NCBI GenBank assembly: GCA_903876875.1
Contig: CAIRBT010000102.1
Location: 1 to 64,000 of the forward strand
Direction of reading: 5' to 3'
DNA: 64,000 bases
DNA from: an uncultured Geobacteraceae bacterium
GTDB taxonomy: Bacteria > Desulfobacterota > Desulfuromonadia > Geobacterales > Pseudopelobacteraceae
The notes under the pieces were generated by a model, which searched no databases, had not been told where the DNA came from, and was given only the letters and a program-made list of their open reading frames with translations. The position numbers were made by a program, and so were the translations under genes. This document shows, piece after piece, positions 43,627 to 53,227 of this stretch. How positions within the stretch are numbered: position 1 is the stretch's first letter; each line of letters opens with the position of its first letter.

Positions 43627-44472
43627 ATGAAACGTTCAACGATCACTCCTGCAGCTCAAAGCATCAACACGACTTTTGACCGCGCAGATACATTACGTAA
43701 CGTAACATTAGAGCGTCTACTCCGCCCACTGGTACGCATTTGTCTGGCCGTCGGCGTTACTATCCCGTCAGTTGAAGAGGCCGTGAAACGGGCGTTCGTA
43801 CACGAAGCTGACGCGCTTGAACCCGATGCACCGGTATATGGCACAATCAGCCGAATTAGCACCGCAACCGGCCTTCAGCGTCGGGAGGTAACCCGCCTCA
43901 CCACAACTGAAAAGTCTGCGCAGTCGGCAAAACCTGCCCTTACATCAAAACTGTTTACCCGTTGGGTATCAAACCCCGCATTACGCGACGACTCCGGAAT
44001 GCCGCTCCCCCTAAAGCGGCAGGGACTGGCACCCAGCTTTGAGGCACTGGCCCAGTCAGTAACCCGGGACATCCATCCCCGAAGAATGCTCGATGAACTT
44101 CTTCGACTGGGGGTTGTCGAGCTTGATGAAGATACCGATCGGGTACGTCTCATAACAAACAACTATATTCCTTCCAGCGACTCTTCACAGATATATGCCC
44201 TGATGGGAGACAACGTGGGGGATCATCTGAGCGCGGCGGTTGACAACGTGCTGAACGATAACCACCGGCACCTGGAATTGGCCGTATTTGCCGATGAACT
44301 ATCCGTTGAGTCGGTCAATGCATTGCGACCACTGGTCACGGCTCACTGGAAGGCGTTGCGGGATGATATGGTGCGGCAAATTGAGGCACTTATCGAAGCG
44401 GATCGACTGGCCGGCCGCCCGCAGGATCAACGGGTACGTATCGGGATGTACACCTACGCAGACAAATCATAA
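43627..44472 (+). CDS. DUF6502 family protein (possible regulator)
   Basis: 281 residues, soluble. Conserved segments are LLRPLVRICLAVGVTIPSVEEA, GTISRISTATGLQRREVTRL (helix-turn-helix-like), VSNPALRDDSGMPLPLKRQG and TRDIHPRRMLDELLRLGVVEL. The family is uncharacterised; the ATGLQRREVTRL and DELLRLGVVEL stretches look like winged-helix elements, so DNA binding is plausible. ATG 43627 follows GAAGGG. It lies between two serpin genes; serpin 2 starts 53 bp downstream and is probably cotranscribed. Confidence 0.8.
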   Translation: MKRSTITPAAQSINTTFDRADTLRNVTLERLLRPLVRICLAVGVTIPSVEEAVKRAFVHEADALEPDAPVYGTISRISTATGLQRREVTRLTTTEKSAQSAKPALTSKLFTRWVSNPALRDDSGMPLPLKRQGLAPSFEALAQSVTRDIHPRRMLDELLRLGVVELDEDTDRVRLITNNYIPSSDSSQIYALMGDNVGDHLSAAVDNVLNDNHRHLELAVFADELSVESVNALRPLVTAHWKALRDDMVRQIEALIEADRLAGRPQDQRVRIGMYTYADKS

Positions 44473-44525
44473 ATCATTGTAGTGACGGAGTAAGTAAGAG
44501 TACTTATTAAGACAGGAGATTCCCC

Positions 44526-45866
44526 ATGAAAAAGACAGCATCTTTAATGAACAACGTGTACTGGCTGGTGATCATGGCGGTAATTGCAGCCATGACGTCC
44601 CTGACCGGCTGCAGCAATCTCCAGAGTCCCGATGTCGGATCGGGTGGCACCGGTGAAATTGGCAACGCCACGATTCTGCGGTCGAGCGTCGCCCGTGAAA
44701 CAAATGTGCTGGCCAGCAGTGACGAAGTGTCAGCGGTCGTCCAGGGCAATACGGCCCTTGCCGTGAATATCCTCCAGAAGCAGCCTGACACCAACAGCGT
44801 TTTCTCCCCCTACAGTGTCACTATAGCGTTTGCCCTGTTGGCACCCGGAACGGTTGGAAGCACCTATAGCGGCATTGAGCAGGCACTCTCCTTTCCCCTG
44901 CCACAGAACCGGCTCAATCCGACCCTGAATAAAATTGATGCCATGCTTGCCGGCAAGACAACCGGTGCTCTGCTCCTTAACACGGTTCCATCGCCACAAT
45001 TAAGCACGGCCAACGCAATCTGGGCTCAGAAGGGGCTTTCCATTCTCCCCGCCTACCTTGACACCCTGGCCATAAATTATGGTGCAGGAGTCCATCTGGT
45101 AGACTTTGCACTCGCCCTGGAAACGTCACGACAGGCCATAAACAGCTGGGCGGCGGAAGCCACGCACAATAAGATTACTGACCTGATTCCGACGGGGGGT
45201 ATTGACGCGTCTACACGGTTGGTATTGTCCAATGCCGTCTGGTTTAAATCCAACTGGTTCTCGCCATTCGCCACAACTGCAACCAGTAACCGGTCATTTA
45301 CCAATGGGGACACATCGGTTTCCACCATCCCGTTTATGTCCCAGAAGTTAGATGTACCGTACCTGCATGCTTACGGTTGCCAAGCGGTTGACATTCCCTA
45401 TGCCGGCGACAATGTATCTCTGCTGGTCATTATGCCCGAACCAGGCACCTTCAACGCGTTTCTTACCGCCCTGAAACCGGCAACAATAAATACCATAACA
45501 GCAGGGCTCACCACCAGCTACGTCGATTTTGCCCTGCCAAAGTTCAACTTCAAGCAGACGTCGGACTTACGGGCCATGCTGCAATCTCTCGGCATGGTTG
45601 ACGCTTTCGATGTAAGCCGTGCCGACCTATCGGGGATAGATGGCATGCATGATCTGGTCGTGGGGAATGTGTTTCACCAGGCAGTGATAAGTGTTGATGA
45701 GCAGGGGACTGAAGCAGCAGCAGCAACAGCAATCGGCATTTCGGCCACATCACTGCCGACGCACCCGGAGCCGACAATAGTAACAATCAATAATCCCTTT
45801 ATTTTCATGATCCGTGACCGTCAAACAGGCTTGATACTCTTTCTTGGGAAGGTAGTGAATCTATAA
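44526..45866 (+). CDS. Serpin-family protease inhibitor, lipoprotein (serpin 2)
   Basis: 446 residues, a paralogue of serpin 1, with the same plan: lipobox with Cys29 (LTGC), NLQSPDVGSGGTGEIGN linker, FSPYSVTIAFALLAPGT, NAVWFKSNW, DIPYAGDNVSLLVIMPEPGT and NNPFIFMIRDRQTGLILFLGKV. The hinge VDEQGTEAAAATAI (about 390-402) is of inhibitory type. The exposed loop after it (IGISATSLPTH) differs from serpin 1, so target proteases should differ; by count P1-P1' is Thr-Ser. ATG 44526 has an AGGAG site. Confidence 0.92.
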   Translation: MKKTASLMNNVYWLVIMAVIAAMTSLTGCSNLQSPDVGSGGTGEIGNATILRSSVARETNVLASSDEVSAVVQGNTALAVNILQKQPDTNSVFSPYSVTIAFALLAPGTVGSTYSGIEQALSFPLPQNRLNPTLNKIDAMLAGKTTGALLLNTVPSPQLSTANAIWAQKGLSILPAYLDTLAINYGAGVHLVDFALALETSRQAINSWAAEATHNKITDLIPTGGIDASTRLVLSNAVWFKSNWFSPFATTATSNRSFTNGDTSVSTIPFMSQKLDVPYLHAYGCQAVDIPYAGDNVSLLVIMPEPGTFNAFLTALKPATINTITAGLTTSYVDFALPKFNFKQTSDLRAMLQSLGMVDAFDVSRADLSGIDGMHDLVVGNVFHQAVISVDEQGTEAAAATAIGISATSLPTHPEPTIVTINNPFIFMIRDRQTGLILFLGKVVNL

Positions 45867-45953
45867 TTATTCACCACCAGCGCATCTAGATTCAGGCGAG
45901 AATTTTTTTATAAGGGGGAAGCACCGGGCAACAACCGTTGTCACGCAGCACAT

Positions 45954-48341
45954 CTATTCCCGAAACGTGACGATGGATGCCCCGTCTCTCCCCTCGTGGG
46001 CTTCCCCTGGCCGCACCGACGCCACCAGGGGGTGACGCCCCAACTCCTCCCGTACCGCATCCCGCAAACGACCACTGCCGACACCGTGAATAATCCGCAC
46101 CTCACGCTGACCGGCAGCGGCGGCATGGTTAATGAACGGTTCAAGCTCCATCAGTGCCGCTTCCACCCGCATGCCGATCAGCTTCAGCTCCGACTGTTCA
46201 CTCTCCACAATATCGGTTTTCCAGCCGCTCCCGCCACGCTTCTGTTGCTGTTTTTCTTTGTCCTTAGGTGCCGAGGTCAGCGGCATGAACAGCTCGGAGA
46301 GCGGCACATCCAGCTCCATCCGCCCCGCCCGCACCCGGATTTTTCCATTGCGCTCATCCACGGAAAGCACTACCCCGTCACACCCCAGCGAGCGGATATG
46401 CACGGTGCCCCCCACCCGTGCCTCTTTCAGCGGTACTTCGGCTGACCGGCCAGCTTGGGGCTTGAGTTTTTCCGTCAACTCCACTTCGCTGCGACGCAAC
46501 TTTTCAATGATCTCCCCCCGGTTTTCCCGTTTCAGTTCATCCAGCAGGCCATTGGTGCGACGCCGCACCGCCGAGATCAGCTCCCGCGCCTCATGCCACC
46601 CCTTTTCAGCCGCCTCCTTACGGATCCGGTGAACCTCATCAGCCCGGGCATCCAGCTCACCGCTCCGCCGCTCCAGCTGCCGTTCCCGCAGCTCCACTCC
46701 CCCCCGCAGCTGTTCATACTCGACACGCCGCTGACGCAATTCGGCCAACAGCGAAGCAAACTCACTGCCGGCATTGCCCAACATCTGCCGGGCAAAGGTG
46801 ATTACCCGCTCCGGCATGCCAAAACGGCGGGCGATTTCAACAGCGTGTGACTGTCCCGGTTCGCCAACAATCAGCCGGTAGAGTGGGGTAAAATTGGCAT
46901 CATCAAAGGCCATACCGGCGTTAATCATGCCGGGGGTACCATGGACAAAGCCGATAATATCACTCAGGTGGGTTGTGGCCAGCACCATACTCCCCTGCAG
47001 TTGCAGTTCACGAAGCACCCCGCAGGCGATGGCCGCCCCCTGCAACGGCTCCGTACCGGCACCTAGTTCATCAAGGAGCACCAGGGTGCGGGGACCGCTC
47101 TCACCGATAATGGCGGCGACCCGCGCCGCATGGGCCGAAAAAGTCGAGTGACTCTGTTCGATGGACTGTTCATCACCGATATCCACCAGCAGGGAGCCGA
47201 TCAGCGGAAAGGTGGAGCGAGGGCCGGCCGGCACCGGCAAACCAGACAGGGCCATCAACGTCAGCATTCCGGCAGTTTTGAGGGCAATGGTCTTCCCCCC
47301 CGCATTGGGGCCGGTGATAACCATGACCGAGGGAGCGTCGGAACCGGGGGCACCCAGCGTAAGAGAGAGCGGTTCCACACTCTTTACCACTCCCCTCCGT
47401 TGCAACAGTAACAGCAGCGGATGGCGGGCATCCACCAGAGCCAGCTCTCCCCGCTGGTTGATTCGAGCCGGTTCCAGATCGAATTCGATGGCAAAACGAG
47501 CCATACTATTCAGCATATCCAGTTCCAGCAAGGTTTCAAAACAGGCTGCTATCGGCTCCCCATCCTCCCGCAGCCAGCTAGATAGCTGCCGCAAAATACG
47601 AATTTCTTCGGCCTTCTCCTCGGCGGTCAGATTTTCCAGTTCGTTGACAAAGGGTATAATTTCCAGCGGTTCCATAAATGCCGTCTCGCCGGAAGAAGAA
47701 ACATCGTGAACCACCCCCTTAACCATCCCCTTGGAATCCATCCGCACCGGAATGACCCACCGCCCGGAACGCTGGGTAATGAAATCATCCTGGAGAAATT
47801 TTTCAATGCCGCTCCCCCGGACAATCTCCTCGATTTTCTTCCGGATCCGCCCCGACAACCCCCGTTTGGCCCGCCGGATATCCTTGAGCAGCACCGAAGC
47901 CGAATCCATGATGCTCCCATCCACGTCAATAGAGGCCGCCAGCGGTTCCAGAATATCGGGGAAGCCACGCAGTTGGGGGAGTATCGAATTAAGCAGCGGA
48001 ATATCTTCACGGTAGCCGCACTGTCGCCCCAGGGCGGCATAGAGCCGAAGTACCGGAATAAACAATAGTAGATCCAAGGGGGGAAGAATGGCTCCCTGGG
48101 GACGCAGCTGTTCAAGGGAGGGGCGGATATCTTCAAAGCTTCCCAGCGCAAGGGCGATGCCGGAACGCTCCAGAGTGCGGACTTCACCAACACGACCGGA
48201 GATTGTGCAGATCTGCTCACGGTCATCCAGGGGAGTGATGGCATCAATGCGGGCAACGGTGCAGGGGCTATGGGCATGGCGAGCTATTTCAGCGAGGATT
48301 TTGTCAAATTCAAGCCGGGCAACTGTTTCAGAAGAGATCAT
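45954..48341 (-). CDS. mutS2: MutS2 endonuclease / recombination suppressor
   Basis: 795 residues, the family length. The MutS-type ATPase holds Walker A GPNAGGKTIALKTAG, LLDELGAGTEPLQGAAIA (Walker B) and ATTHLSDI. A coiled coil (about 505-620) and KOW-like part precede the C-terminal Smr domain with IIHGVGSGRLRDAVREEL. The usual LDLRG motif at the Smr start reads LKLIGMRVEAAL, so that nuclease-linked motif is altered. MutS2 acts in ribosome rescue or suppression of recombination depending on species. It starts at ATG 48339-48341. Confidence 0.94.
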   Translation of the reverse strand: MISSETVARLEFDKILAEIARHAHSPCTVARIDAITPLDDREQICTISGRVGEVRTLERSGIALALGSFEDIRPSLEQLRPQGAILPPLDLLLFIPVLRLYAALGRQCGYREDIPLLNSILPQLRGFPDILEPLAASIDVDGSIMDSASVLLKDIRRAKRGLSGRIRKKIEEIVRGSGIEKFLQDDFITQRSGRWVIPVRMDSKGMVKGVVHDVSSSGETAFMEPLEIIPFVNELENLTAEEKAEEIRILRQLSSWLREDGEPIAACFETLLELDMLNSMARFAIEFDLEPARINQRGELALVDARHPLLLLLQRRGVVKSVEPLSLTLGAPGSDAPSVMVITGPNAGGKTIALKTAGMLTLMALSGLPVPAGPRSTFPLIGSLLVDIGDEQSIEQSHSTFSAHAARVAAIIGESGPRTLVLLDELGAGTEPLQGAAIACGVLRELQLQGSMVLATTHLSDIIGFVHGTPGMINAGMAFDDANFTPLYRLIVGEPGQSHAVEIARRFGMPERVITFARQMLGNAGSEFASLLAELRQRRVEYEQLRGGVELRERQLERRSGELDARADEVHRIRKEAAEKGWHEARELISAVRRRTNGLLDELKRENRGEIIEKLRRSEVELTEKLKPQAGRSAEVPLKEARVGGTVHIRSLGCDGVVLSVDERNGKIRVRAGRMELDVPLSELFMPLTSAPKDKEKQQQKRGGSGWKTDIVESEQSELKLIGMRVEAALMELEPFINHAAAAGQREVRIIHGVGSGRLRDAVREELGRHPLVASVRPGEAHEGRDGASIVTFRE

Positions 48342-48632
48342 GTCGGTAACCTGTAGGGTGGTGATTGGTGAACTGTGGGGGAGTGTAGCACGGGAGCGGG
48401 GGATATTTCCATAATAACCCCCATAGGGACGTCACAGTTGGGGAAAATCTGCTTCGAGTGAGCTGAGCAAGATGATTGACTACCCAGTACCACAGAGGAC
48501 CGTGACAAACTGGCTCAATTACGTTTGGGAGAGGAAGAAGGGGAAATCAGCATATTTGACGCGTGATCAGATAACGCAGAGATAACCCCTCAACCAATGT
48601 CAAGATACTGTTTGAGTCATCTTACCTCATCG
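48342..48632. other. Intergenic region with possible gene remnant
   Basis: 291 bp. On the plus strand, one frame near 48494-48567 reads EDRDKLAQLRLGEEEGEISI and then stops after FDA, like the C-terminus of a lost gene; nothing upstream continues it. No promoter or RNA element is clear. Confidence 0.35.
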
Positions 48633-49253
48633 TCACCGTATCTCAACGGAACCATTCCCCCTCCCATAACGGGAAGCCACCCGACTGCGAACGGAGCGAA
48701 CCAGCACCGGCAGCAGAAACATAGCCGCCAGCACGATCAGCATGGTGGTATTCGGATCTTTGAAATAGTGGTTTAAGTGGACGGTTGACAGGGCAATGAC
48801 GGTGAAATAGAGCATATCTCCCGCAATGGCAATGGCCCATCCGGAGATAAAACCGTGGCCTGCGGCATGGGCGGTGGCTCGCCCGGTCATGGGATCCACA
48901 CCAAAGGAGACCATAATAAGTGCCAGTGGACCGGAACTGGTTCCCCCCAAATGGGCGGTACTGCGAGCGGTTGCCGCCTTTAGCAGAGCAGTGAAACGGG
49001 TGAGAAAGGGAATCCTTCTGGCCACGGCGGTGAGAATTCGTAACACCGGCTCAAAGGCCACAGCCAGTGCCATATCAGAGACCAGGTAGAGCAGCGCAGT
49101 GAGCGGCCAGGCGACCCCCTTGGCCTGGGCAAGCAAAACCCCGGCGGGGATACCGCCCCCCACCGGGATAATGAACAGCTTCAAGACGGAGAGCAGTGTT
49201 GACAGGGGGGGGAACGCCCCCTCAGTGAGTTCGGAAAGTGAAAAAGCGGGCAT
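48633..49253 (-). CDS. Integral membrane protein of unknown function
   Basis: 206 residues with about five hydrophobic segments (FIIPVGGGIPAGVLLA, PLTALLYLVSDMALAVAF, GFISGWAIAIAGDMLYFTVI, MLIVLAAMFLLPVLV). A charged loop contains STAHLGGTSSGPLALIMVSFGVDP. The pattern recalls small conserved inner-membrane proteins of Geobacter-type bacteria. Function unknown. It follows the BI-1 gene after 43 bp in the same direction. Confidence 0.65.
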   Translation of the reverse strand: MPAFSLSELTEGAFPPLSTLLSVLKLFIIPVGGGIPAGVLLAQAKGVAWPLTALLYLVSDMALAVAFEPVLRILTAVARRIPFLTRFTALLKAATARSTAHLGGTSSGPLALIMVSFGVDPMTGRATAHAAGHGFISGWAIAIAGDMLYFTVIALSTVHLNHYFKDPNTTMLIVLAAMFLLPVLVRSVRSRVASRYGRGNGSVEIR

Positions 49254-49296
49254 GTAACTCCTGAGAGAGCGTTGTAAGACCGGTCAAACGGGAGTA

Positions 49297-49980
49297 TTAC
49301 TCTCTCCGGTCACCAAACAACTGAAGGGTCATCAGGAATATGTTGATGAAATCAAGATAGAGAGCCAGAGCACCGGCAACGGCGGCACCTCCCCGTACCC
49401 CCTTGAGTTTTTGGGTGTCATAGGCGGTCAAACCGATGAAGACAATCAGTCCGATGCCACTCACCATAAACTGCAGCATGTTCGAATGGAGAAACATATT
49501 TACCACCGATGCAATAACAACACCGATTAATCCCATGAAACAGAAGGAGCCGAGGGAGGTCAAATCCCGTTTGGTAACCATGCCATAGATACTCATGGCA
49601 CCGAAGGTACCAGCGGTGGTGAAAAAGGCGGAAGCGATGGACTGGCCGGTGTACATCAGGAATATACCGGACAGAGTTACCCCATTCAGTGCTGAATAGA
49701 GCAGAAAAAGGGGGGCTGCGGTCGCCGTCCCCATGCGGACGGCAAGGCCGCCAATGGCGAAAACCAGCCCGAATTCGGCAATTATCAGCCCGAAAAAAAG
49801 CATCCGGTTGGCCAGCAGCAGATTAAACAGTGCCGGTGAGCTTGCCACGGCCAATGAGACGAAGGCGGTCAGGCAAAGCCCGGCTGCCATCCAGCCGTAA
49901 ACCGCCCCCAGTGAATTACTCACCGTTGTTTCCATGGTGCGGTCATAGGGAGTGCTGCGTGGAGATGAGGGAAATGGCAT
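49297..49980 (-). CDS. Bax inhibitor-1 family (YccA/YbhL-like) membrane protein
   Basis: 227 residues from ATG 49978-49980 with an AAAGGAG site. Seven hydrophobic helices are visible and the C-terminal signature GLTAYDTQKLKG, with Asp in the sixth or seventh helix, marks the BI-1/LFG family (bacterial YbhL, YccA, BsYetJ). BsYetJ is a pH-dependent calcium channel; YccA modulates FtsH. Which applies here is unknown. The gene is followed by two more membrane protein genes. Confidence 0.9.
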   Translation of the reverse strand: MPFPSSPRSTPYDRTMETTVSNSLGAVYGWMAAGLCLTAFVSLAVASSPALFNLLLANRMLFFGLIIAEFGLVFAIGGLAVRMGTATAAPLFLLYSALNGVTLSGIFLMYTGQSIASAFFTTAGTFGAMSIYGMVTKRDLTSLGSFCFMGLIGVVIASVVNMFLHSNMLQFMVSGIGLIVFIGLTAYDTQKLKGVRGGAAVAGALALYLDFINIFLMTLQLFGDRRE

Positions 49981-50056
49981 ATAAGTTACTCCTTTTTTTG
50001 ATCGTCTCTCTGTATGATACTCACGACGAAGCGAAAAATCAACTCCGCGCCAGCGA

Positions 50057-50641
50057 TTAATCCAATACGTTTTTTTCTGCCTGTCCACCCGTTTTAAAAT
50101 GACTGCCCAGAGTAAAAAAAATGGTGGCGAGCATCAGGTCAGAAATGGCACTCACCACAACACCAACCAGCACCAGCACAACGGTTGCTTGACAAATCCC
50201 TGTGGCCATATTCAGGTAGCAGAACGGTTTAAGCATTCCCCCCAGTGAATCGGGAAGTTTCAGCAGTTGATACCCGAAGCGGATCTGCACCCCCCCTCCG
50301 AATACCATCAGTGCCAGTGCGGCAATTCCGGCGATTTCCTTGAACGGGGGAATGAACAGCCCGCCAATGACACAGACGCTTGCCACCACATTGGACAGAA
50401 TCATCACGTCAATACTCCGGTTCGTCTGCTGAAAACCGAAAAAGTGCTTAAGGTATTTCTTGAGCAGGAGGAGAATGACCACAAAGAGCAGTACACCAAC
50501 CACCTGAATGGTCAAAAGCCCCATGGCAGCGACCTGCCCGGCATCCCCCTCAAGCCTGAAAGCCAGATAGGCCAGAGGAATCGAGGCAAAGGCACTCACC
50601 ATGGACAACCACCCCGCCAAAGTCACTGTTTTTTGGTTCAT
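50057..50641 (-). CDS. Multi-span membrane protein (194 aa)
   Basis: Four to five hydrophobic segments (WLSMVSAFASIPLAYLAF, GLLTIQVVGVLLFVVILLLL, VVASVCVIGGLFI, ATVVLVLVGVVVSAI). No motif identifies a family. Upstream of, and in line with, the BI-1 gene (76 bp), so possibly in one operon. Confidence 0.6.
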   Translation of the reverse strand: MNQKTVTLAGWLSMVSAFASIPLAYLAFRLEGDAGQVAAMGLLTIQVVGVLLFVVILLLLKKYLKHFFGFQQTNRSIDVMILSNVVASVCVIGGLFIPPFKEIAGIAALALMVFGGGVQIRFGYQLLKLPDSLGGMLKPFCYLNMATGICQATVVLVLVGVVVSAISDLMLATIFFTLGSHFKTGGQAEKNVLD

Positions 50642-50806
50642 TAGTTCCTCTATTGGTGACGTTTTTTTCTATTTCGTGTCAGCATTGTCCGTATAGTTTT
50701 TGCGGGTGGCACCTTACCCCCTGTGCAATTTCCTAACCGAACAACACTGATTTCGTGTAGAATATCTGACATATAGTCCAACGCCTCAATGAGAAAGGAA
50801 ACAAGC

Positions 50807-51199
50807 ATGAAGATACTACCCTCGGTGCTGTTCCTGCTGCTGATCTCAAGCGCCATAGCAGGGGGCAACTCCATCCCTGCCGTACCGGTTCCCGATGGCT
50901 TAAGGGGGGAGGCCAGTCCGCGCCGATCAGACGTGCTGCGCGTCTATACGTCTATCGGTTCGCTTCAGTGCCAAGGAGGCGGTGTGTCACTCACCACCCT
51001 TCAGTTCCGACTGGAGAAGGCTGGCATCAGGGTAACAGCGGCCACCTATGGTAACGATGGTTTAATGCGTATTGCTGTCTGTGGTGCCTCCGATGGGAAA
51101 ATCGGCATCTTTGACATATCTCCGACCCAGGCAGAGACGGCTCGCAGCCTCGGCTTCCTGCCACTCAGTGAGCTGTCCGACGGGCAGACCTCCAACTGA
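50807..51199 (+). CDS. Exported hypothetical protein (130 aa)
   Basis: ATG 50807 follows GAAAGGAAACAAGC. A signal peptide of about 19 residues (LPSVLFLLLISSAIAGG) is followed by a small alpha/beta domain (RVYTSIGSLQCQGGGVSLTTL, AGIRVTAATYGNDGLMRIAVCGASDGKIG, and a C-terminal helix). Two cysteines could pair. The pattern resembles small periplasmic proteins of unknown function. Divergent from the membrane protein to its left. Confidence 0.65.
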   Translation: MKILPSVLFLLLISSAIAGGNSIPAVPVPDGLRGEASPRRSDVLRVYTSIGSLQCQGGGVSLTTLQFRLEKAGIRVTAATYGNDGLMRIAVCGASDGKIGIFDISPTQAETARSLGFLPLSELSDGQTSN

Positions 51200-51217
51200 C
51201 GACTCCACGGGGGGAGA

Positions 51218-53179
51218 CTACTCTTGCTCTCCCCCGTCATCGTCTTCTTCCGTCCCGTCTTCAGTACCACACTCCAGACCAGGTTCGGTGCCCATGAGAT
51301 AATACTCATTGCGCACATCCCGACTACTGGAAACCGCCCGGCAACCGGTCGCCGGATCAATCGGTACCGCCACAACCGTATCAGGCGACGGGAAATCCCC
51401 GGCGGGACGTACCGTTACCGCTTTGCGCATAAAACGTTCCCAGAGCGGTGCGGCAATGGCACCACCGGTGAAGCCCCGGCCACCCGGCTTCGGTTTGTCA
51501 TAGCCGACCCAGACACCGGTTATCAGACGGGGGGTATAGCCAACAAACCAGGCATCCCGGTAATCGTCGGTGGTACCGGTTTTTCCCGCCGAGGGGTAGG
51601 TTGCGGCAAACTTTTTCAGGTTTTTAGCCGTACCGACGGTGAGTACATCTTTCAAGATCTGAGTCGTAATAAATGCCGTGGCAGGCGACAACACCGGTGA
51701 CGACAGCGGCGGATTCTCCAGCCAGCTCTTCCTGGTTCGATCATAGACACGGATAATCACCCTCCCCTCCGTGCGAGAGCCGCCGTTTGCCAGTGGTGAA
51801 TAGGCTCGGACCAGCTCGTTCAGGGTTACTTCTGACGTTCCGAGAGCCAGAGAGAGACCGTTTTCACTCCGCAGTGTCAACCCGAACCGGCTGGCAAAAT
51901 CGACAAAGTTCGGCACTCCCACCTTATCAAGCAGTTTTACAGCGATAATGTTGTTGGAACTGGCAAGAGCCTTTCTCAGACTCTGCTCACCGTATTGTTC
52001 ATGACCGTAGTTTTGGGGTGTCCACTGTTCACCATTGCCCCGGCCATAGGCCACCGGCGTATCATCAAAACGGGAACCGGCCGTGAAGCCACTGTCGAGG
52101 GCGGCGGCATATATCAGCGGCTTGATGGTCGAACCAGGTTGACGCTGGGCGGTAAAGGCACGATTAAAAGCGGCCTGTTTGACATCAACGCCCCCCACCG
52201 CCGCTAGAATATCACCGGTTACCGGGTCGAGACAGAGCAGTGCCCCCTGTAGTTTTGGTGAAATCCGTTTTACCCCTTCACTGACCACCAGTTCCGCCTG
52301 CTTTTGCAGATAAAGATCAAGAGCCGCCGTGACTTCAAGCCCCCCCAGTTCGATAACCTCTGAACCGTACCGTTCAAAGAGCTTATTCTTCACATGGGCC
52401 AGATAATGGGGAGCCTGTCCCGCCGGAATCACCGAAGCGGGTCGGGCTCGTAACTGTTCCTGCTGAGCCGGAGTGATCATGTTCAGATCCACCATCCGTT
52501 TCAGCACCACATCCCGCCGTTTGGTGACGTCATCCCCCTTACCGAGCGGATTATACCGCCCCGGATTTTTCTGCACCCCGGCCAACTGGGCACACTCGGC
52601 ATCATTTAACTCTTCGGGAGCCTTATCAAAATAGAGCCGAGCCGCCTGACCAATGCCCCAGGCACCGTTGCCATAATAGATTTCATTAAAATACATCTCA
52701 AGGATCTGCTTCTTACTGTATTTCTGTTCAAAATCCATGGCCATACGAGCCTCATCAATTTTCCGTCCCAGGGTCTTTTCACTAGAGAGGTAGCGGTTCT
52801 TGATCAGCTGCTGGGTGATGGTGGAGCCCCCTTCAGCCATCCGCCGTTTGACCACATCTTTCACGATAGCCCGGGCGATACCCCGATAGTCAATGCCGCT
52901 ATGTTCGTAAAAGCGGGAGTCTTCCACAGCCACCACCGCTTTTTGCAGAAATTGCGGAATACGGTCGATGGATACCCAGTAACGTTTTTCCGACAGAATG
53001 CGACCGACAAAGCGTCCCTGATTGTCAAACACCTTGACCGACGTATAGCCATAGACCAATGGTGGATAGGGAGGGATAATATCCTGGGCAAAAGCGGAGG
53101 TGACGGTCAAAAACATCAGTAGCAGTGCCACCGGAAGCGGCATCATGGTTTTCAGATAGGGGGCGAAAAAACGACTCAC
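51218..53179 (-). CDS. Class A penicillin-binding protein (PBP1A-type)
   Basis: 653 residues. N-terminal membrane anchor (about 9-31), glycosyltransferase-51 domain with catalytic Glu in AVEDSRFYEHSG, GGSTITQQLIKN and YFNEIYYGNGAWGIGQAA, then a transpeptidase with PGSTIKP (SxxK), SSNN and KTGTTDD. It polymerises lipid II and crosslinks peptidoglycan. An acidic tail (EDGTEEDDDGGEQE) ends it. It is followed on its 5' side by an outer-membrane barrel gene. Confidence 0.94.
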   Translation of the reverse strand: MSRFFAPYLKTMMPLPVALLLMFLTVTSAFAQDIIPPYPPLVYGYTSVKVFDNQGRFVGRILSEKRYWVSIDRIPQFLQKAVVAVEDSRFYEHSGIDYRGIARAIVKDVVKRRMAEGGSTITQQLIKNRYLSSEKTLGRKIDEARMAMDFEQKYSKKQILEMYFNEIYYGNGAWGIGQAARLYFDKAPEELNDAECAQLAGVQKNPGRYNPLGKGDDVTKRRDVVLKRMVDLNMITPAQQEQLRARPASVIPAGQAPHYLAHVKNKLFERYGSEVIELGGLEVTAALDLYLQKQAELVVSEGVKRISPKLQGALLCLDPVTGDILAAVGGVDVKQAAFNRAFTAQRQPGSTIKPLIYAAALDSGFTAGSRFDDTPVAYGRGNGEQWTPQNYGHEQYGEQSLRKALASSNNIIAVKLLDKVGVPNFVDFASRFGLTLRSENGLSLALGTSEVTLNELVRAYSPLANGGSRTEGRVIIRVYDRTRKSWLENPPLSSPVLSPATAFITTQILKDVLTVGTAKNLKKFAATYPSAGKTGTTDDYRDAWFVGYTPRLITGVWVGYDKPKPGGRGFTGGAIAAPLWERFMRKAVTVRPAGDFPSPDTVVAVPIDPATGCRAVSSSRDVRNEYYLMGTEPGLECGTEDGTEEDDDGGEQE

Positions 53180-53227
53180 CGTAGGTACTCCTTAAAATAT
53201 GTGCAGGGGGTAAGAGTGCAGGTTTGA

